Source of the DNA: Patiria pectinifera
Lineage: Eukaryota > Echinodermata > Asteroidea > Valvatida > Asterinidae
DNA: 64,000 nucleotides
Direction: 5' to 3'
NCBI GenBank assembly: GCA_029964075.1
Contig: CM057135.1
Location: 6,433,001-6,497,000, forward strand
Shown piece after piece: positions 32,019 through 44,442 of the stretch. A program made the position numbers and the translations under genes. Each line of letters starts with the position of its first letter. Position 1 is the stretch's first letter. Under the pieces are notes generated by a model. It made no database searches. It saw only the letters and a program-made list of their open reading frames with translations, and was not told where the DNA came from.

Positions 32019-34278
32019 AACACATTGTCAGACAAACATGACAAAAGTATAGCCCTCATCAATGACCGTGTTCACAGAGGATTAGGCGTGTTCTTTTTGT
32101 CAATTTCAATACCTCTCAGTGTAATGGTACCTTCCTGGAAGTGCTAAATAAGAGGCGGTGTTCTCCAAGGCCCTTTTAAGTTTTATGACTTCGGTGAATT
32201 GGTATAGGTGGCTCCAGAAATGCTGACCAAGATCGTCACTTTTATAACGTTTCTAGGCATGCTGCAAACGTGGAACTTGTGCGGAATTTATTTCAGTATT
32301 TTATTTTAATCAGCGAAAACAATATTAAACTAAACGCCAGAAGTGCGACACTTGCTTCAAATGCCCGTTTCTTTTGTAACCGTGCACAATTCGTTGACCA
32401 GTGCCTGCGCCAGGTTCTTTACCAAATTTATTTGCGGCGCTGGAGATATGTCATATTGGTCGAGGAAATTGAGTTATAGAAAATCCAGGAAGATGGACAT
32501 CATTTCATTACGACAAAGCCCTTGCTTTCGGCCACTTTCATCTCAAGTAGGCCAAACAAATTCGCCCTTAACTCTAACAAATTTCTTCGTGCAAACATTA
32601 ATACTTGTAGGCTATTAGTTTTTGTCTTTGTAATCTTGTTTGTCACTTCCAATGAACATCAATACGCGGGACTTTCGTTAGTGTACGAGAACATGTATCT
32701 GGATATGGATACCTCGTTTTAAAAAATACGTTTTCTACTAAAAGCGGCACAGCGATAAAACCTTTTAATATTAATATTTAATGTACCTCCCATTTAGGCG
32801 TACATGTGGCAACAATGAATTAAGTCAGATAAAAAGAAATAATTTTATTGATTTTAAACCACTGTTTTTGTGAGTTCTTTTGGAACAAAATTTTTAAAGT
32901 CTCCTGCACGTGTTTGCATGAATATGAAGCGTGGAGTAGCATCTTTGTAAGGAATCATACCATTTCTGTGGGCCTTTATAAGAATTGAATATAGTCTACA
33001 TTTACAAAGTACTGACCCTAATGACTTTTGTTGCTATAAAGTATGATGTTTGTTTGAAACTTGGTAACAACATATTATTTTTGTCAAAAGCAGTTATATT
33101 TGGTATGGAAATAAAACACACGATTTGAACTTTTCACTCTTAAATATTGGCTAAGCAGTGCATGTAGCCAGGTACTTTTCGTGTTTTCTATGGTCTCGAA
33201 TACAGTCGCGTAAAATCTCGAGTTGGATTTTGGGCCATCCGTGCGTGATTCGGGAAAATAAATTGAGGTCAAACAGGGCTTTGTGCGTGACCCGGCCACT
33301 GACCGCCTTTATAATATAAGCGTACATGTGACAACAACCGCTTTTGTCCCCCAAAAATGATATATGTATTGTGTTGTTGTTCATTTGGTCAGAACTTTTA
33401 CGGCCACAACATCATGGAACATCAAACCACGGGACCAAGGAGAAAACTCAAATGTATAAGGATGCATCGTTCTGAAAGTCGAAGACAGTGGTCTGCTCTG
33501 ATTGTACAATGTAAGTTGTATAATAACACCGCTGGCCATTTTATTTACATAACCAAAAAAAGTGAACAGTTTAGAAAATATATGTCATACTTTTAAAGTC
33601 AAACACATAATTGGGAATTGGAGACATTTGTGGCTATTAGAGTAACCGTCATCGTTGTTATTTGCAAAGCCAATGCAAATCATGCCTTTCACTCAACGAC
33701 ACATTACAAGTGTCTTGTTGATCCTTAACACGCTGTGTAACACGGATTGCTCAAGTAATAGGTATTGTTTGAATCTAAAAATAAATGTGGCGTGACGTTG
33801 CGAACTTAGCAAGTTCTTCTTCAGAGGCTAAAACAGAAATGACAGAGGTACATACATTAACATGGGGGTACACACAAACATGCAGGGCTGAAAGAAGAAA
33901 CACAAAAGGAGGATTAGGTGGGAAAGGTGTGGAAAGATGCAGGGGAGGGTGGATGAGAGAACAAAGAAACAAAGGCAGATGGCAAACCACAAGGGGTCTG
34001 GTATAAACAGGGGAGGGACCAGAAAGGGGAAGGATCAAAGGTCACAGGGAGTGGGAACGGACAAAAGAGTGTGGGAGTGAAGGGGGATGATGCGGGGGGG
34101 GGGGGAACAGTATTGTTTGATTACATGACGCTTTACAAACCCATTGTTAACGCTGCACAATGCAACGGCTGAAGAAACCAATAACAACTGAACCATTTTA
34201 TGAGGAGGTATTGAACACCACTTGCCAAACTCCGAACCGTGGATAAACCGTCTCAATGTGTGATTACAGTTGAATGCA
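32019..34278. other. Repeat-derived and purine-rich non-coding DNA
   Basis: Contains module B copy 2 (about 32665-32830) and module A copy 3 (about 33230-33320). 33820-34105 is strongly purine-biased and ends in a run of 12 G (34094-34105). No gene supported. Confidence 0.45.
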
Positions 34279-34713
34279 ATGGCCGCTCACACAAATATTT
34301 CTGATTTTGTGTCTTTCGTGGACCTGCAAAGATTAGTAGCAACTGTTGATGGTATGACGCCTGCAGATGTAACTGACAAACGAATGGAATTGTTTTCGCT
34401 AATAAACGGCGATATATTCATGCCAATCTGCCAGTGGTCTGTGAAGTTCAATCGCATATTTTGGCAAAAACCGCTGTCGGATGCGTCCACATTTGAACTT
34501 GTACTATTTCTGATTGGCAATGGATGTGCCCCTCACATTGCTTGTGAGTGGGTTATCGTATCGCAGTATTGGAATAAGAAGTGCCTGCAGAAACGTTTTC
34601 AACAACTTCGGTTTATTATGGGACATTTTCATACATGCAGCAACCGGTGGTTTTATTTTGATATTCATTCAAACACCCAGAGATATGTCTCCGGAAAGCC
34701 TCGTTCAACTTGA
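34279..34713 (+). CDS. Unrecognised 144-aa protein
   Basis: ATG in a good context (GCAATGG) opens 144 codons to TGA. The product starts MAAHTNISDFVSFVDLQRLV and has FSLINGDIFMPICQWSVKF, FELVLFLIGNGCAPHIACEW and RWFYFDIHSNTQRYVSG segments: many Trp, Cys, His and aromatic residues, probably globular, with no signal peptide. An ACAG acceptor-like site (34265-34269) lies just upstream, so the ATG may not be the true start. A second frame stays open past the stop (to 34750) with similar composition, hinting at a frameshift near 34690. I do not recognise a family. The setting suggests a transposon accessory protein, but that is inference. Confidence 0.4.
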   Translation: MAAHTNISDFVSFVDLQRLVATVDGMTPADVTDKRMELFSLINGDIFMPICQWSVKFNRIFWQKPLSDASTFELVLFLIGNGCAPHIACEWVIVSQYWNKKCLQKRFQQLRFIMGHFHTCSNRWFYFDIHSNTQRYVSGKPRST

Positions 34714-34750
34714 AACAATTCTAGCTGGTTCTTCTGTAGGCCAACAATAA

Positions 34751-35015
34751 GTATCAATCTTCAATCATGAACAAGGAAAGAACACTGAACAACATCAAAC
34801 AACTTGACAGGAAGTTCAGCGCATCGACTGCTTTTTCCAGGATTTCTTGAAACGACGCGTGTGATCCAGAAGACAGCACCCTTCTTCAAACGAAATAAAT
34901 TGACACATGCAATCAATCACCGCATTGGGAAGTTCCACAAACAACGTAGCAAATAGATCATGGTTCAACAATGACTGTGAGGATCAAATACGTACAACTT
35001 TTCACCTGAGTCTTA
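34751..35015. other. Non-coding, nothing recognised
   Basis: No supported feature. Confidence 0.35.
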
Positions 35016-35391
35016 GGCCAAAAAAAAAAGGCTCCGGTTTCTGGTATGCGCGCGCGTCGCCGTAGCCATGCGCGTCGGCAAAATGAAAAAGTTGTTTTTT
35101 CAATACAAGATGATGTTTCAAAACCGCCAAACTCACTGGTTTGACTGGAATTCTGCTGCTGCACAATTTTAACGTGTTTTTAGAAGGGGTTATGATCGAG
35201 AATAAGATTTATGTGGCCTCCCTGGACTCCCATATATTTGCACTAAGTTTAGTCGGGCACCATTTGCAGTCATCAGCCGACATTTGAAACCAAAAAAAAA
35301 AAAAAACAGGTAAAAAAGAAAAAAAAGCCGCGTCGCCGCACCACTTTTGGGGCAAGCTCTATACCAGAAACCGGAGACTTTTTTTTTGGCC
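35016..35391. mobile_element. MITE with about 32-bp inverted ends, possible TA target
   Basis: The left end, GGCCAAAAAAAAAAGGCTCC then GGTTTCTGGTAT, is inverted on the right with one or two changes (ATACCAGAAACCGGAGAC...GGCC). A GCGTCGCCG block is also mirrored (35048 and 35329). Flanks read CTTA and ATAG, compatible with a TA duplication as in Tc1/mariner elements. Confidence 0.65.
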
Positions 35392-35485
35392 ATAGCTAAA
35401 GCATTTTTAACTCCATTACCATTGGCTGCAAAATATAATGACAACATCGCTAGAGCGAAACTGTTTTATGCAAGTAGGACATTGT

Positions 35486-36420
35486 CAACTACATTTGTTT
35501 GAAACGATTATGAAGTAAACTCACAATGAACAATGATTTCTCTGCATTTTTTTAGCAGTTCGAAATTGTCTGCTTTCAGTAATGCATTTTAATTATTTCA
35601 TAACAAAAATTGTGTGGAAGGTTTGCTAACTTTTGTCATCAGGGAAGTGACTTGCGATTGCGAAATTATAATGAGCAACAAACTCGTCTTTGTCAAAAAT
35701 GTTATGAAATGATGTTGTTGTGGTTTATTTAAAGTTGCATTACACATGTCTTGATGAAAACTGGAAGTGTTTGGAAGATTTGCGATTATTATTCTACTAT
35801 TCAAGTAATCAGCCATTTTTTGACAAATCTTGAATATTCGATATGGCTTTTTTAGTTATGTAATTTCATGCATTATTGTAGTACATGTACAGTACATGCT
35901 TCAATGAATATCATACGTTCACATTGATGTCTCTTTTAAACGAAAAAAAATGCAAGGATATGCCAACTACATTTGTTTGCAACGATTATGAAGTAAACTC
36001 ACAATGAGCAATGATTTCGTAGCATTCCTTACCACTTCGCAATAGTCTGCTTTCAGTATTGCATTTGAATAATTTCCTGACACAATTTGTGTGGAAGGTT
36101 TGCTGACTTTTGTCGTCATGGAATCGACTTGCGATAGCTTATCTAATGAGCAACAAACTCGTCTTTGTCTACAATGTTATGAAATGATGTTGTTTTTTTA
36201 GAGTTGCATTAAACATGTCTTGAAGAAAACTGGAAGTGTTGCGAAGATTGTCGATTATTATGCTACTGTTCAAGCAATCAGCCATTTTTGACAATTTCTT
36301 GAATATTCGATATGGCTTTTTTAGTTATATACTTTCATGCATTATTGCGGTACATGTACATGTTTCATTGAAGATCATACGCTCACATTGGTATCTCTTT
36401 TAAATGAAAAAAATCAATGA
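35486..36420. repeat. Tandem duplication, 478-bp period
   Basis: CAACTACATTTGTTTG...GATTATGAAGTAAACTCACA begins at 35486 and 35964. The copies keep GTGTGGAAGGTTTGCT, GAGCAACAAACTCGTCTTTG and GAATATTCGATATGGC in order. Confidence 0.8.
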
Positions 36421-37321
36421 ACTATTAAAGTTATGCCTTAAAATTCACGTTACGACTTACATTTATGTTTAGCTTTGGATATGCAAGTATGCTTTTTACT
36501 TTCTTTGTAGCATTAAAATCGGCAGAAGTCGACATTGCAATTTGTTTTGCATGAGCCGAAGCGTAAGGTCATTCTAAAAGATTGATAGTGTTTCCATTGC
36601 TTTGTGTACAATATAACACATGTATATATTAAACTTTGTTTCATTTACTTGGAGTAAGTTGCAATTGTTATTTATTTATCAACTTTACCAGATTGTTTGG
36701 CGTCAATGGTCGGCATTATTTCTGCAACACTTATTTTGGTTGGATCTTGCGGAGTAAATATTGTATTGTTCATATGCCCTTTTGACAAGGAGTAATTAGA
36801 GGAACACTAGCAAAATTGCTGTGTTGTGCAGATTTCGTGGCAAGGATTTAGTAATATTTTTTTAGAAATGGCACTTTGATATCACTGCCAGAGCACACAA
36901 GTACACAGTTTTTGTATGTACTGTTTGGACTCTAAGTATAATGTATGAAAAGAAGGAAATCTAATTCCATAGTTTTCCATTTAATTATGTCCTTTAGTTA
37001 CAAGTACCTCTTTGCTCACAAATAAGGAATTGCATGGTCAATATTATTTTTTGTTTTTACGTGTGTATTCTTGTCAATTATTTGTGGTTATAGTTTTAAT
37101 TGTGTTCTTATACGGCACACTTATATGATTGCAAATAAATGTCATGTACTATGATTTATCATGGCCTATGTTGGATTGTTCCATGTGTTTTGTTTTCTCT
37201 AGTAATCTTTAAAAAAATTGTTTAGTAGGTGTGATCAATGGAAAGTGGCTACTAGTGGTATTAAAATAACTGAGGGAATGGGCTTGTTGAATGGAAAGGG
37301 GCTACGAGGAAAACATGTTGG
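36421..37321. other. AT-rich non-coding
   Basis: No supported gene. A TGATCAATGGAAAGTGGCTA motif near 37232 relates to the minisatellite at 31.7-32.0 kb. Confidence 0.35.
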
Positions 37322-37483
37322 ATGCCGTCCAACTTGTATGATATATTGGACACGGATATAAGTGTTGTCATGAAACAGAGAGGTATTACAATTGATGACA
37401 AAGAACACGTCGCGTCCAGTATTGATAAGCTGCTCAATGAAAAGCGACAGTTTTGTAATGCTTGTGCAACATTGTGTAAATAG
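37322..37483 (+). CDS. Small ORF, 53 aa, unknown
   Basis: ATGCCGTCC... to TAG encodes MPSNLYDILDTDISVVMKQR and then a helical, charged segment ending in FCNACATLCK. The composition looks protein-like rather than random, in a very AT-rich setting. No homology recognised, no upstream exon seen. Confidence 0.25.
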   Translation: MPSNLYDILDTDISVVMKQRGITIDDKEHVASSIDKLLNEKRQFCNACATLCK

Positions 37484-37512
37484 GCGTGAACAATAGAAGC
37501 GGCTACGAATGG

Positions 37513-37706
37513 CAGTGGCGTAGCCAGGAATTTTTCAGTGTGTGTGTGTGTGGGGGGGGGGGGGCCGCTGGGGGGCTTGAATATTTCATGGGGGGGGCGT
37601 CAGTACATCAATGATAATTTTTTGCGAAACTGAAAATCACAGTGCGGGGCGACTGGGGGCGACAAGGTTTCAAAGGGGAACTGTCGCCCCCGTGGCTACG
37701 CCACTG
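37513..37706. mobile_element. hAT-like MITE, 194 bp
   Basis: Ends CAGTGGCGTAGCCAGG and CGTGGCTACGCCACTG. Flanked by TACGAATGG (37504-37512) and TACAAATGG (37707-37715), one mismatch in 9. The interior is poly-G rich. It interrupts a copy of the GGCTACNAATGGTATTAA repeat whose uninterrupted relative is near 37250. Confidence 0.85.
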
Positions 37707-37770
37707 TACAAATGGTATTAAGAAACATGACAGGTTCTAAAAAAGCACACAAGAAGTAGGCCACGAATTA

Positions 37771-38160
37771 GGCATTAGATGTAATTTAACTCTTTTCCTC
37801 ACAATTCATACATAAAATGATTTTTGATCAATGTCACATATTATCATTTTGAATATGTGTGTGCGGTTTTGTATGCAAACATATCTATGTTTTCTGAAGC
37901 AAAACCTTTAGAAAAAAAATATATTTTATTAACCAACAACAAGGCATTAGATGTAATAAACACTCGTTTTTTCACAATTCATACATACAACCATTTGTAG
38001 TAAATGTAACATATGATTGTGCATATGTCAGTACGGCTGTGTACGACAAAATTCTATGTTTTGTAAGCAATATCTTAAGGTAAAAGTGTTTTATTCAAAC
38101 AGATATGTTTTTGTAAAGTAGGATTGACTTATGGAAAACGTGGCATTAGATATGCATGTA
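37771..38160. repeat. Tandem duplication, about 172-bp period
   Basis: GGCATTAGATGTAAT at 37771 and 37943, with a shortened third start (GGCATTAGATATG) at 38142. CACAATTCATACATA and TCTATGTTTT are kept in order. Confidence 0.65.
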
Positions 38161-38466
38161 TATGTAATTGACAAATCGGGAGATAAGAAAGGAATATACT
38201 GAGACATGAGTAAACAAAAATGATTCTAGAACTGAGTATTTTCTTTTGCTAAACTGAAAGCGATTTGCAACTAACAACTTAAGCCTTAAAGAAACGGAGA
38301 AATAATAAAATTTTATGAGCCCCAGAATTTGTTTATTTAGCTCATATAAACCAAACCCTAATGCAGGCGCACTCTTTTTCCCGTATGTTCATAATAACAC
38401 AAAGGTTACAGTTTAATGTCTAAAGGATTTTAAAAGACTTTTTTTTTTTTTTTTTTAGACTTTATA

Positions 38467-38637
38467 ACACTTATAATTTCGCAGACATGTACTCTAGCCA
38501 TCAGTACTTCCTTTTTTTATAAACAACCCCAATCCAAGCTACTGACTCTCCAACACTTATAATTTCGCAGACATGCACTCTAGCCATCAGTACGTAATGT
38601 TCTATAAACAACCCCAATCCAAGCTACTAACTCTGGC
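38467..38637. repeat. Tandem duplication, 86-bp unit
   Basis: ACACTTATAATTTCGCAGAC...ATAAACAACCCCAATCCAAG occurs at 38467 and 38553. Confidence 0.85.
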
Positions 38638-39275
38638 GTGTTGTTGTCCTGGTAACACAATGCATGGGAACAGTTTGTCAAGTTTGTTGGGAGTTGGCTA
38701 TGGAACTGCCCCACAAAACCTTCCGATGTCCCCCCCCCCCCTTCCAAGGGTGAGTGGTTAATTACCGGAAACCTCTTCAATTAGCCCACATTTACAAAGG
38801 TAGTTGGAACGACTTTTAGGCGATCATGACGCAGCTGTCAGCAAGGATACACTTTAATGTAGCCGGCGTGAATTATGCAGGGCGCCTGGCTGGGTATGTC
38901 TTGGCGTTGGTGAAAGCCATCTTGTGTAAAGTTGGGTATTGGCTATAAAGGTAAGCGTTTCTTTTGTCAAGTGAAAGGGTGTTTCCTATCAGAGTTACCA
39001 TCTTTTTGAATGGATTGAGGTGCGAAAGTCAATACAGTACAGCATTTCAACAGGAAGGTTGACAAGACAAGAATAAGAAGCGTGTAGGATTAAATGCAGT
39101 TTACAAGAGGTGAAAGTCCAGTGACCCAAGTTGTTTGTAAATGGTTAGGTTTTATGACTCATATGGCCGAAGCTTAAAGCGTATGATGCAAATAATGTTT
39201 TGCCAGTACATGTATATGCTTAGAGCTCATTGACTGAACTAGTTTGGTGAGTGCACGACACGCATGTTTCAATAG
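38638..39275. other. Non-coding, related to the 29-kb region
   Basis: TTGGGAGTTGGCTATGGAA, GGGTATGTCTTGGCGTTGG and GAATGGATTGAGGTGCGAAA resemble motifs near 29260-29540, so this is another copy of a diverged regional repeat. A C10 run lies near 38731. Confidence 0.4.
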
Positions 39276-40305
39276 TTGCACGTACAGTATCACGAAACAT
39301 TTGTCATAATGTATACCCACAAATGTCATATTGGCATACAGTGTGGACAGACTGTTGAGAATCGTGATGAGGCGACACAAATGGAAACATTTCCTGGCAC
39401 CTACCAAAGACGTGATGAACATCAAACTTTCGTAACTTACGATGATTTACTTCGTCTTGTTCTATGGAACAAAGATACGACTTTGAAGTGGTGTCAACTT
39501 AAGAAAATTATCGCTTCCTCTAGAGACTGCAGTCATTGCGGATCACCCATGGAAATTGTACACACAGATGATCGCCTTGATGGTAGCAAATGGGAATGCC
39601 GTCGACAAATTAAAGGCAAGCGGCATAAGGTCACATTGTCCATTCGAAATAGGTCTTGGTATTCTCAAAGCAACTTGTCGATTGAAGAGACTTTAAAGTT
39701 CACCTACTTTTGGACCCTGGGATTGACGCAAAGCCAAATCAAACAACAACTTCGTCTGAGCGCGCCAATACGGCTGTTGATTGGGACATGTTCTGTCGGG
39801 AATGTTGCGATGCCATTCTGACTAAAAACAGCACTCCTATTGGCGGTCTAGGAAAGCGAGTTCAAATAGATGAGTCCAAAATCGGCAAAAGGAAGTATCA
39901 TCGAGGACACCGTGTAGAGGGACAATGGGTTTTCGGAGGGATTGAAGAGGACTCTAGGAACTGCTTCATTGTGTGTGTAGAGAAACGCGACAAAGACACT
40001 CTGGTTCCTCTAATTCAGAAATGGATTCTACCTGGCACAACCATTATTTCAGATTGTTGGAAGTCCTATGATTGTCTAGAGAGCATTGGATACACTCGCA
40101 AGAGTTTGTGAACAGCGACGGTTTCCACACCAACAAAATCGAAGGACACTGGCGTCAAATGAAAGCGAGTCTTCCCAGCCACGGTCGTCGAAAGCATCAC
40201 TACGCATCGTACCTGGCAGGGAAAACATCGCGACGACGACATGTTCACCTCGTTCATACAGGACATTTCAGAAATTTACTCTCCCCAATACATGTAGTCA
40301 CATAA
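39276..40305 (+). pseudogene. Merlin / ISXO2-like DDE transposase, two frameshifts
   Basis: Three consecutive plus-strand frames together cover a Merlin-type transposase. The first (39276 to about 39760) has YDDLLRLVLWNKDTTLKW and a zinc-ribbon-like pair C-x2-C (CSHCGSPMEI) with later Cys. The second (about 39750-40090) has RVQIDESKIGKRKYHRGHRV (first catalytic Asp), QWVFGGIEED and TIISDCWKSYDCL (second Asp). The third (about 40090-40305) has HTNKIEGHWRQMKASLPSHG (catalytic Glu). The order and the ISDCW/EGHWR motifs are diagnostic of the Merlin/IS1016 group. Two frame changes inactivate it. Terminal repeats were not found. Confidence 0.85.
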
Positions 40306-41699
40306 GAACAGGAACCACAAACGGAACTCAAAACAAATGAACAATACCTGGCTCTCAAGCTGTGCGGAAGACCCACAAGGCACGCTCAACAGGATCTCAA
40401 GACACTCAAGATCCGGGGAACCCTACGGACACAACACAAGACTAAAAAAAGTTAAGTTGAAATTAGTGTTTATATTCCGAACAATCTTAGTCGCCGTATT
40501 TTTTAACCAAACCATGTCCATCAGACAATCTTGCATTTGCATATACACCTATCTAATTTGGAACATGACGTATCCAGTAACGGCTTTTGCACATCCTTTG
40601 CTGTGAAATTGTTTGACATGTTCCTATCATACCTAGTGCACATAAGGTTTTGCCACTAGATTATTTATGTTCCTATCATACCAAGTGAACATAATTTTTT
40701 TGCCAATAGATTATTTGCAAAACAATGTCTGCTTTTGTAAAGCCACTTTCATCTGGAAGTAAGTACATGTACTTTCATCTGAAAGTATATGACAATCCTT
40801 TGTTATAAAGAAGTCGATGAAGAACATCCTGTGTTGTGAATATTTTATTTACATGTTCCTTGACACCTAGTTGGCAGTTAATTTTTTTCCTATCGATTAT
40901 TATTTGAAACTAACTACTTTTTTTGGGGAAGCCATTTTCAACTGAAAGTCTCGCATTGTCATCTGGAAATTCCGCCATGTTGGCGATAGTTGTTATTTGT
41001 TGACAATTTTTTTGTTGTCCACTTGATTAGTTTTGCAAGAAATTTTGCTTTTATGAGATCCATTTTCAACTGAAAGTCTTGCATTTACATTTGAAATTTC
41101 CGTAATTTTTTTTTTCGGAAGGTATCACATTTGAAGCAACACGAAATATCCAGTTGCATGTTTCCCCACTTTAATCTGGTAACAACTTATTGCTATCGTT
41201 TCGACCCTTGTCCTCTACAATTACTGCATTTACACATTGTAGTAGGGGGGCCAATGTACTTCCGTTGGCATGGAATGTTAATTTTTGGCAATTGAATGGA
41301 CTATCTTCTGGGATGTTTAAACTTACAAAAAATGATGTTGCCATTTTTTCTGACCATTTTATGATACCTTAATCTTATTTTCCATAATATACCCCAAAAT
41401 GGGTTAAAATACACACAATATGGTGTTAGAAATAGGAGCTTAAGTATTGATTAAGTATCCATTTACCCCTTTGGGGTTTTAATAATGCTTCTTATACTAA
41501 GTAACTGCTCTGCATGCGTTTTTAAAGTCCTGTTAGTGTGTGGAGTATAAACAGCTGAATTTTTCAGTAAAATATCAACGTATTTTCGACTATTTATTAA
41601 CATGACTCCTTTTGCTGGAACATTAATACATGTACATACACTTTTAGATCTTGCAGCAAACACATGTTCATCTGTCTAATGTTTATAAAGGATTGTGTT
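40306..41699. other. Non-coding with small local duplications
   Basis: TGTTCCTATCATACC occurs at about 40619 and 40669. AACTGAAAGTCT followed by GCATT(GT/TA)CAT occurs at about 40940 and 41069. No gene supported. Confidence 0.4.
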
Positions 41700-42224
41700 C
41701 ATGGCCGACCATACCAGCAGTACAAACTGCTGCAGTGTCAGAACTAAATTGAAGGATCATCATCCTCACCATCGTCGTCACTCGAGCAACGTGACAGGTT
41801 GCATACAAATGCCTCAATGCCTCCTTCTGTTGCGGCTGTCAGCTTGCAGGCAGCTCCCAACGCAGCAAAGGCAGATAACACCTCAGCAAAACTCTAATTT
41901 AGTGCCTGCCAACAATTGAGCTTGCCCTTCACCACAAACTTGCCCGTATCTGCTCAGCTCCAGTGAAAGCATGGAAGCCTGCATCTGTGGATGCATCTGT
42001 GGAGGGCATTGGCTATTATTGGTGCCAATTGTATGTTCTGTTTCTTAGCCCCAGTGCCACTCCAACCAACGAAACAAAAACAATTCAACCAACGAGCTGT
42101 TCATCTGATAAACATCGATGGAGGAAGAAGATGATTCCCCAAATTTCAGATGTCTCTTCAAATTCCAGATGTCATCGCCACCCCACCCACAACAGGGCAC
42201 AGCAGTGGACTCCAGGGGGCCGTT
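41700..42224 (+). other. Probable 5' region of the LINE below
   Basis: Gln/Pro/Ser-rich partly open sequence directly upstream of the endonuclease domain. It may represent ORF1 or the start of ORF2, but shows no recognised motif. Confidence 0.3.
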
Positions 42225-43237
42225 GTTAAGGCCCGGCCACGCTGACAGTAATATCTGCTAACTTTGAGGGGATATTGCCAACCAAAGAATACCTTCTTGC
42301 TAATATCTGCAATAACACCAAGTGGGGTGTCATTTGCCTGCAATAAATGCACCGTGGTCCCAGCAAAAGACCACAAATCCACGATATGACACTGACAATG
42401 ATGAGTGTCCCTACGAGAAGTGTGGGAGTGCATTTGGGTGTGTTTTTTTTTGGGGGGGGGGGGGTCAAAACTGGGACTGTCATCCAGTCCTGGTCATATC
42501 CGATGACCAGGACATCAAAATCCTGCATACTGAGCTAAGTGGAGTAGCCATAACATCTGTCAACAAACCACCCGGAAGCCCCTTCCTAATGCCACCGCCA
42601 CAATGCACAAAACAGTTCAAGCCATGCATTATTATCGGGAATGTAATAGCCACAGCAGCATGTGGCTATCATTCCATCACAGACGGCGAGGCTTTTGAAT
42701 TGCTGGCCGAAGCAAGTCAATTTAGCCTAATTCACAATGCGAAACTGCTGGAGTCTTTCCACAGTGGAGGCTGGAGATAAAGTTTCAACCCTGCTCTAGC
42801 CTTTGTGAGCCACAACATTGCCTCGCTTAGCAACAAGATGGTCCTTGCCTGACCCCATTCCAAAGACCCAACATCGCCCTATTGGAATCAAAGTGACTGC
42901 TGCTGTCTCTCAGCAACAATTCCATTCCGCCGCCGTTTCAACTTAGTAAGGCAAGCTGGGAAGGCTTCACCAATGAGCTCAAACACCATCTAGCTGACAC
43001 TGATCCAACCCCCGATAACTATGACACTGGTTTGTTGATGTGGTGGTGCAAGAACATCCCTAGGGGCTGCCGCACTGATTACTTCCAAGGCCTAGTATCC
43101 TGCAGTGCTTAACTTTACAGGAAATGAAAACGACTCTCTTGCTGTCGATACCATCTCAGCCGAGGAGGAATTAATAACAGCCATATCAGAAAAGCTTCAA
43201 AGCTTGTGTCAAACCCTTGTAGTAACCACCAATATGA

Positions 43238-44442
43238 CAGTGTTGGAGCAAAGGCTTTGACCTCAATGCCAAGGCTTTGACCCTTAAGCCCCAAGGCCAA
43301 GGCTTTGACCCTTAAGCCGAGGCCAAGGCCAAGGCTTAACCCTCAAGGCCAAGGCCAAAGCCCTGTTTTATGAAATGACCACTGATATAGAACTAATTAT
43401 AGTCACATGAGGGACACATCATCACGCAAGGGCGGATCCAGAACACAATTTGGGGGGGGGGCAAAGAAATTTTGGTCCCCCCCCAAAAAAAGTGGGTCAA
43501 AAAATTACGGCTTGGGCTTCGGGGCCCGCTTAAGGGCCCCGAAAAAATTTTGGATTCGAGATGCTCTGTGGTGCGATTTGAGGCAATTTCTGACCACTTT
43601 AACCAATGTTTTTTTTAGGAAAAGATGGCGGTGTACTCATTGCCTGCCTTTATTACGACGTCACATAAAAAGCAATGGTTTGGGGGGGGGGGGGGGGGCA
43701 TGGCCCTTTTGGCCCCCCTGGATCCGCCCTTTCTCACGAATTGGTCGTTACGAAGAACAACATTTCTTTAATTGCAATCAAAATGCTCGCATAGGCCTAC
43801 ACCGTTTTAAGACTGCACTGTATCTATTAAAGTATAAGTTCAGGTCTTCAATATGGTTTAACTAAACAAAATAATGATTTACTTCTATATTGACACACAA
43901 TTCTCCCAAGTGTAACAAAAGGGTGATCCAAGAAACTGATTTGGGAAATTTTTATTTGCTGGCCCAACATGGTCAGAAATATCAGCATTATCTAAAGCAG
44001 ATACATGCAAATCTTTAGCACTTATCAGGGAGACATATTAGAACAACCAATCAGATCTATTCCATAGTTATATGCAATTAAAGTGATCATCTCATTAGCC
44101 CCACAAGTGTACGGAATATGTTTGCAGCAAATCTACTACAATGGCAACAAAATGTGATGCTACAAAAGTGGAAGTGTGCCCAACACACAAATCTAGAGGG
44201 TGCTTTCCTCCGCCATGGTGATACGATTAAAATGGTAACAGCAAAATTTCGAACAGAATTATCTGGAAAATTCAAAAATCTATGGGCCTTGAAGAGCCTT
44301 GACCTAAATTGCAAGGCCCTGAACCCTCAAGGCCAAGGCCAACGCTTTTGCCCTCAAGCCTCGAGGCAAAGGCCAAGGCCCTAAAATCCAGCCTTAAGGC
44401 AGCCTTAAGGCCAAGGCCCAGCATCAAGGCACTACATCACTG
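43238..44442. mobile_element. hAT-like non-autonomous element inside the LINE
   Basis: Bounded by CAGTGTTGGAGCAAAGGC and, inverted on the right, CAGTGATGTAGTGCCTTG. Exact 8-bp target duplication CAATATGA at 43230-43237 and 44443-44450. Subterminal AAGGCCAAGGC repeats at both ends (43265-43365; 44310-44430). 1205 bp with no transposase frame. It carries the MITE at 43428-43731. Confidence 0.85.
43428..43731. mobile_element. MITE nested in the hAT-like element
   Basis: Perfect inverted ends AAGGGCGGATCCAG and CTGGATCCGCCCTT. The interior has G9 and G17 runs and C-runs. Possible imperfect duplication (CATCACGC / TCTCACGA). Confidence 0.8.

Noticed and set aside
42455-42465. Programmed frameshift site in the LINE at a long T/G run
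   Set aside because: The LINE has many other lesions, and the homopolymer is better explained as decay or sequencing error.
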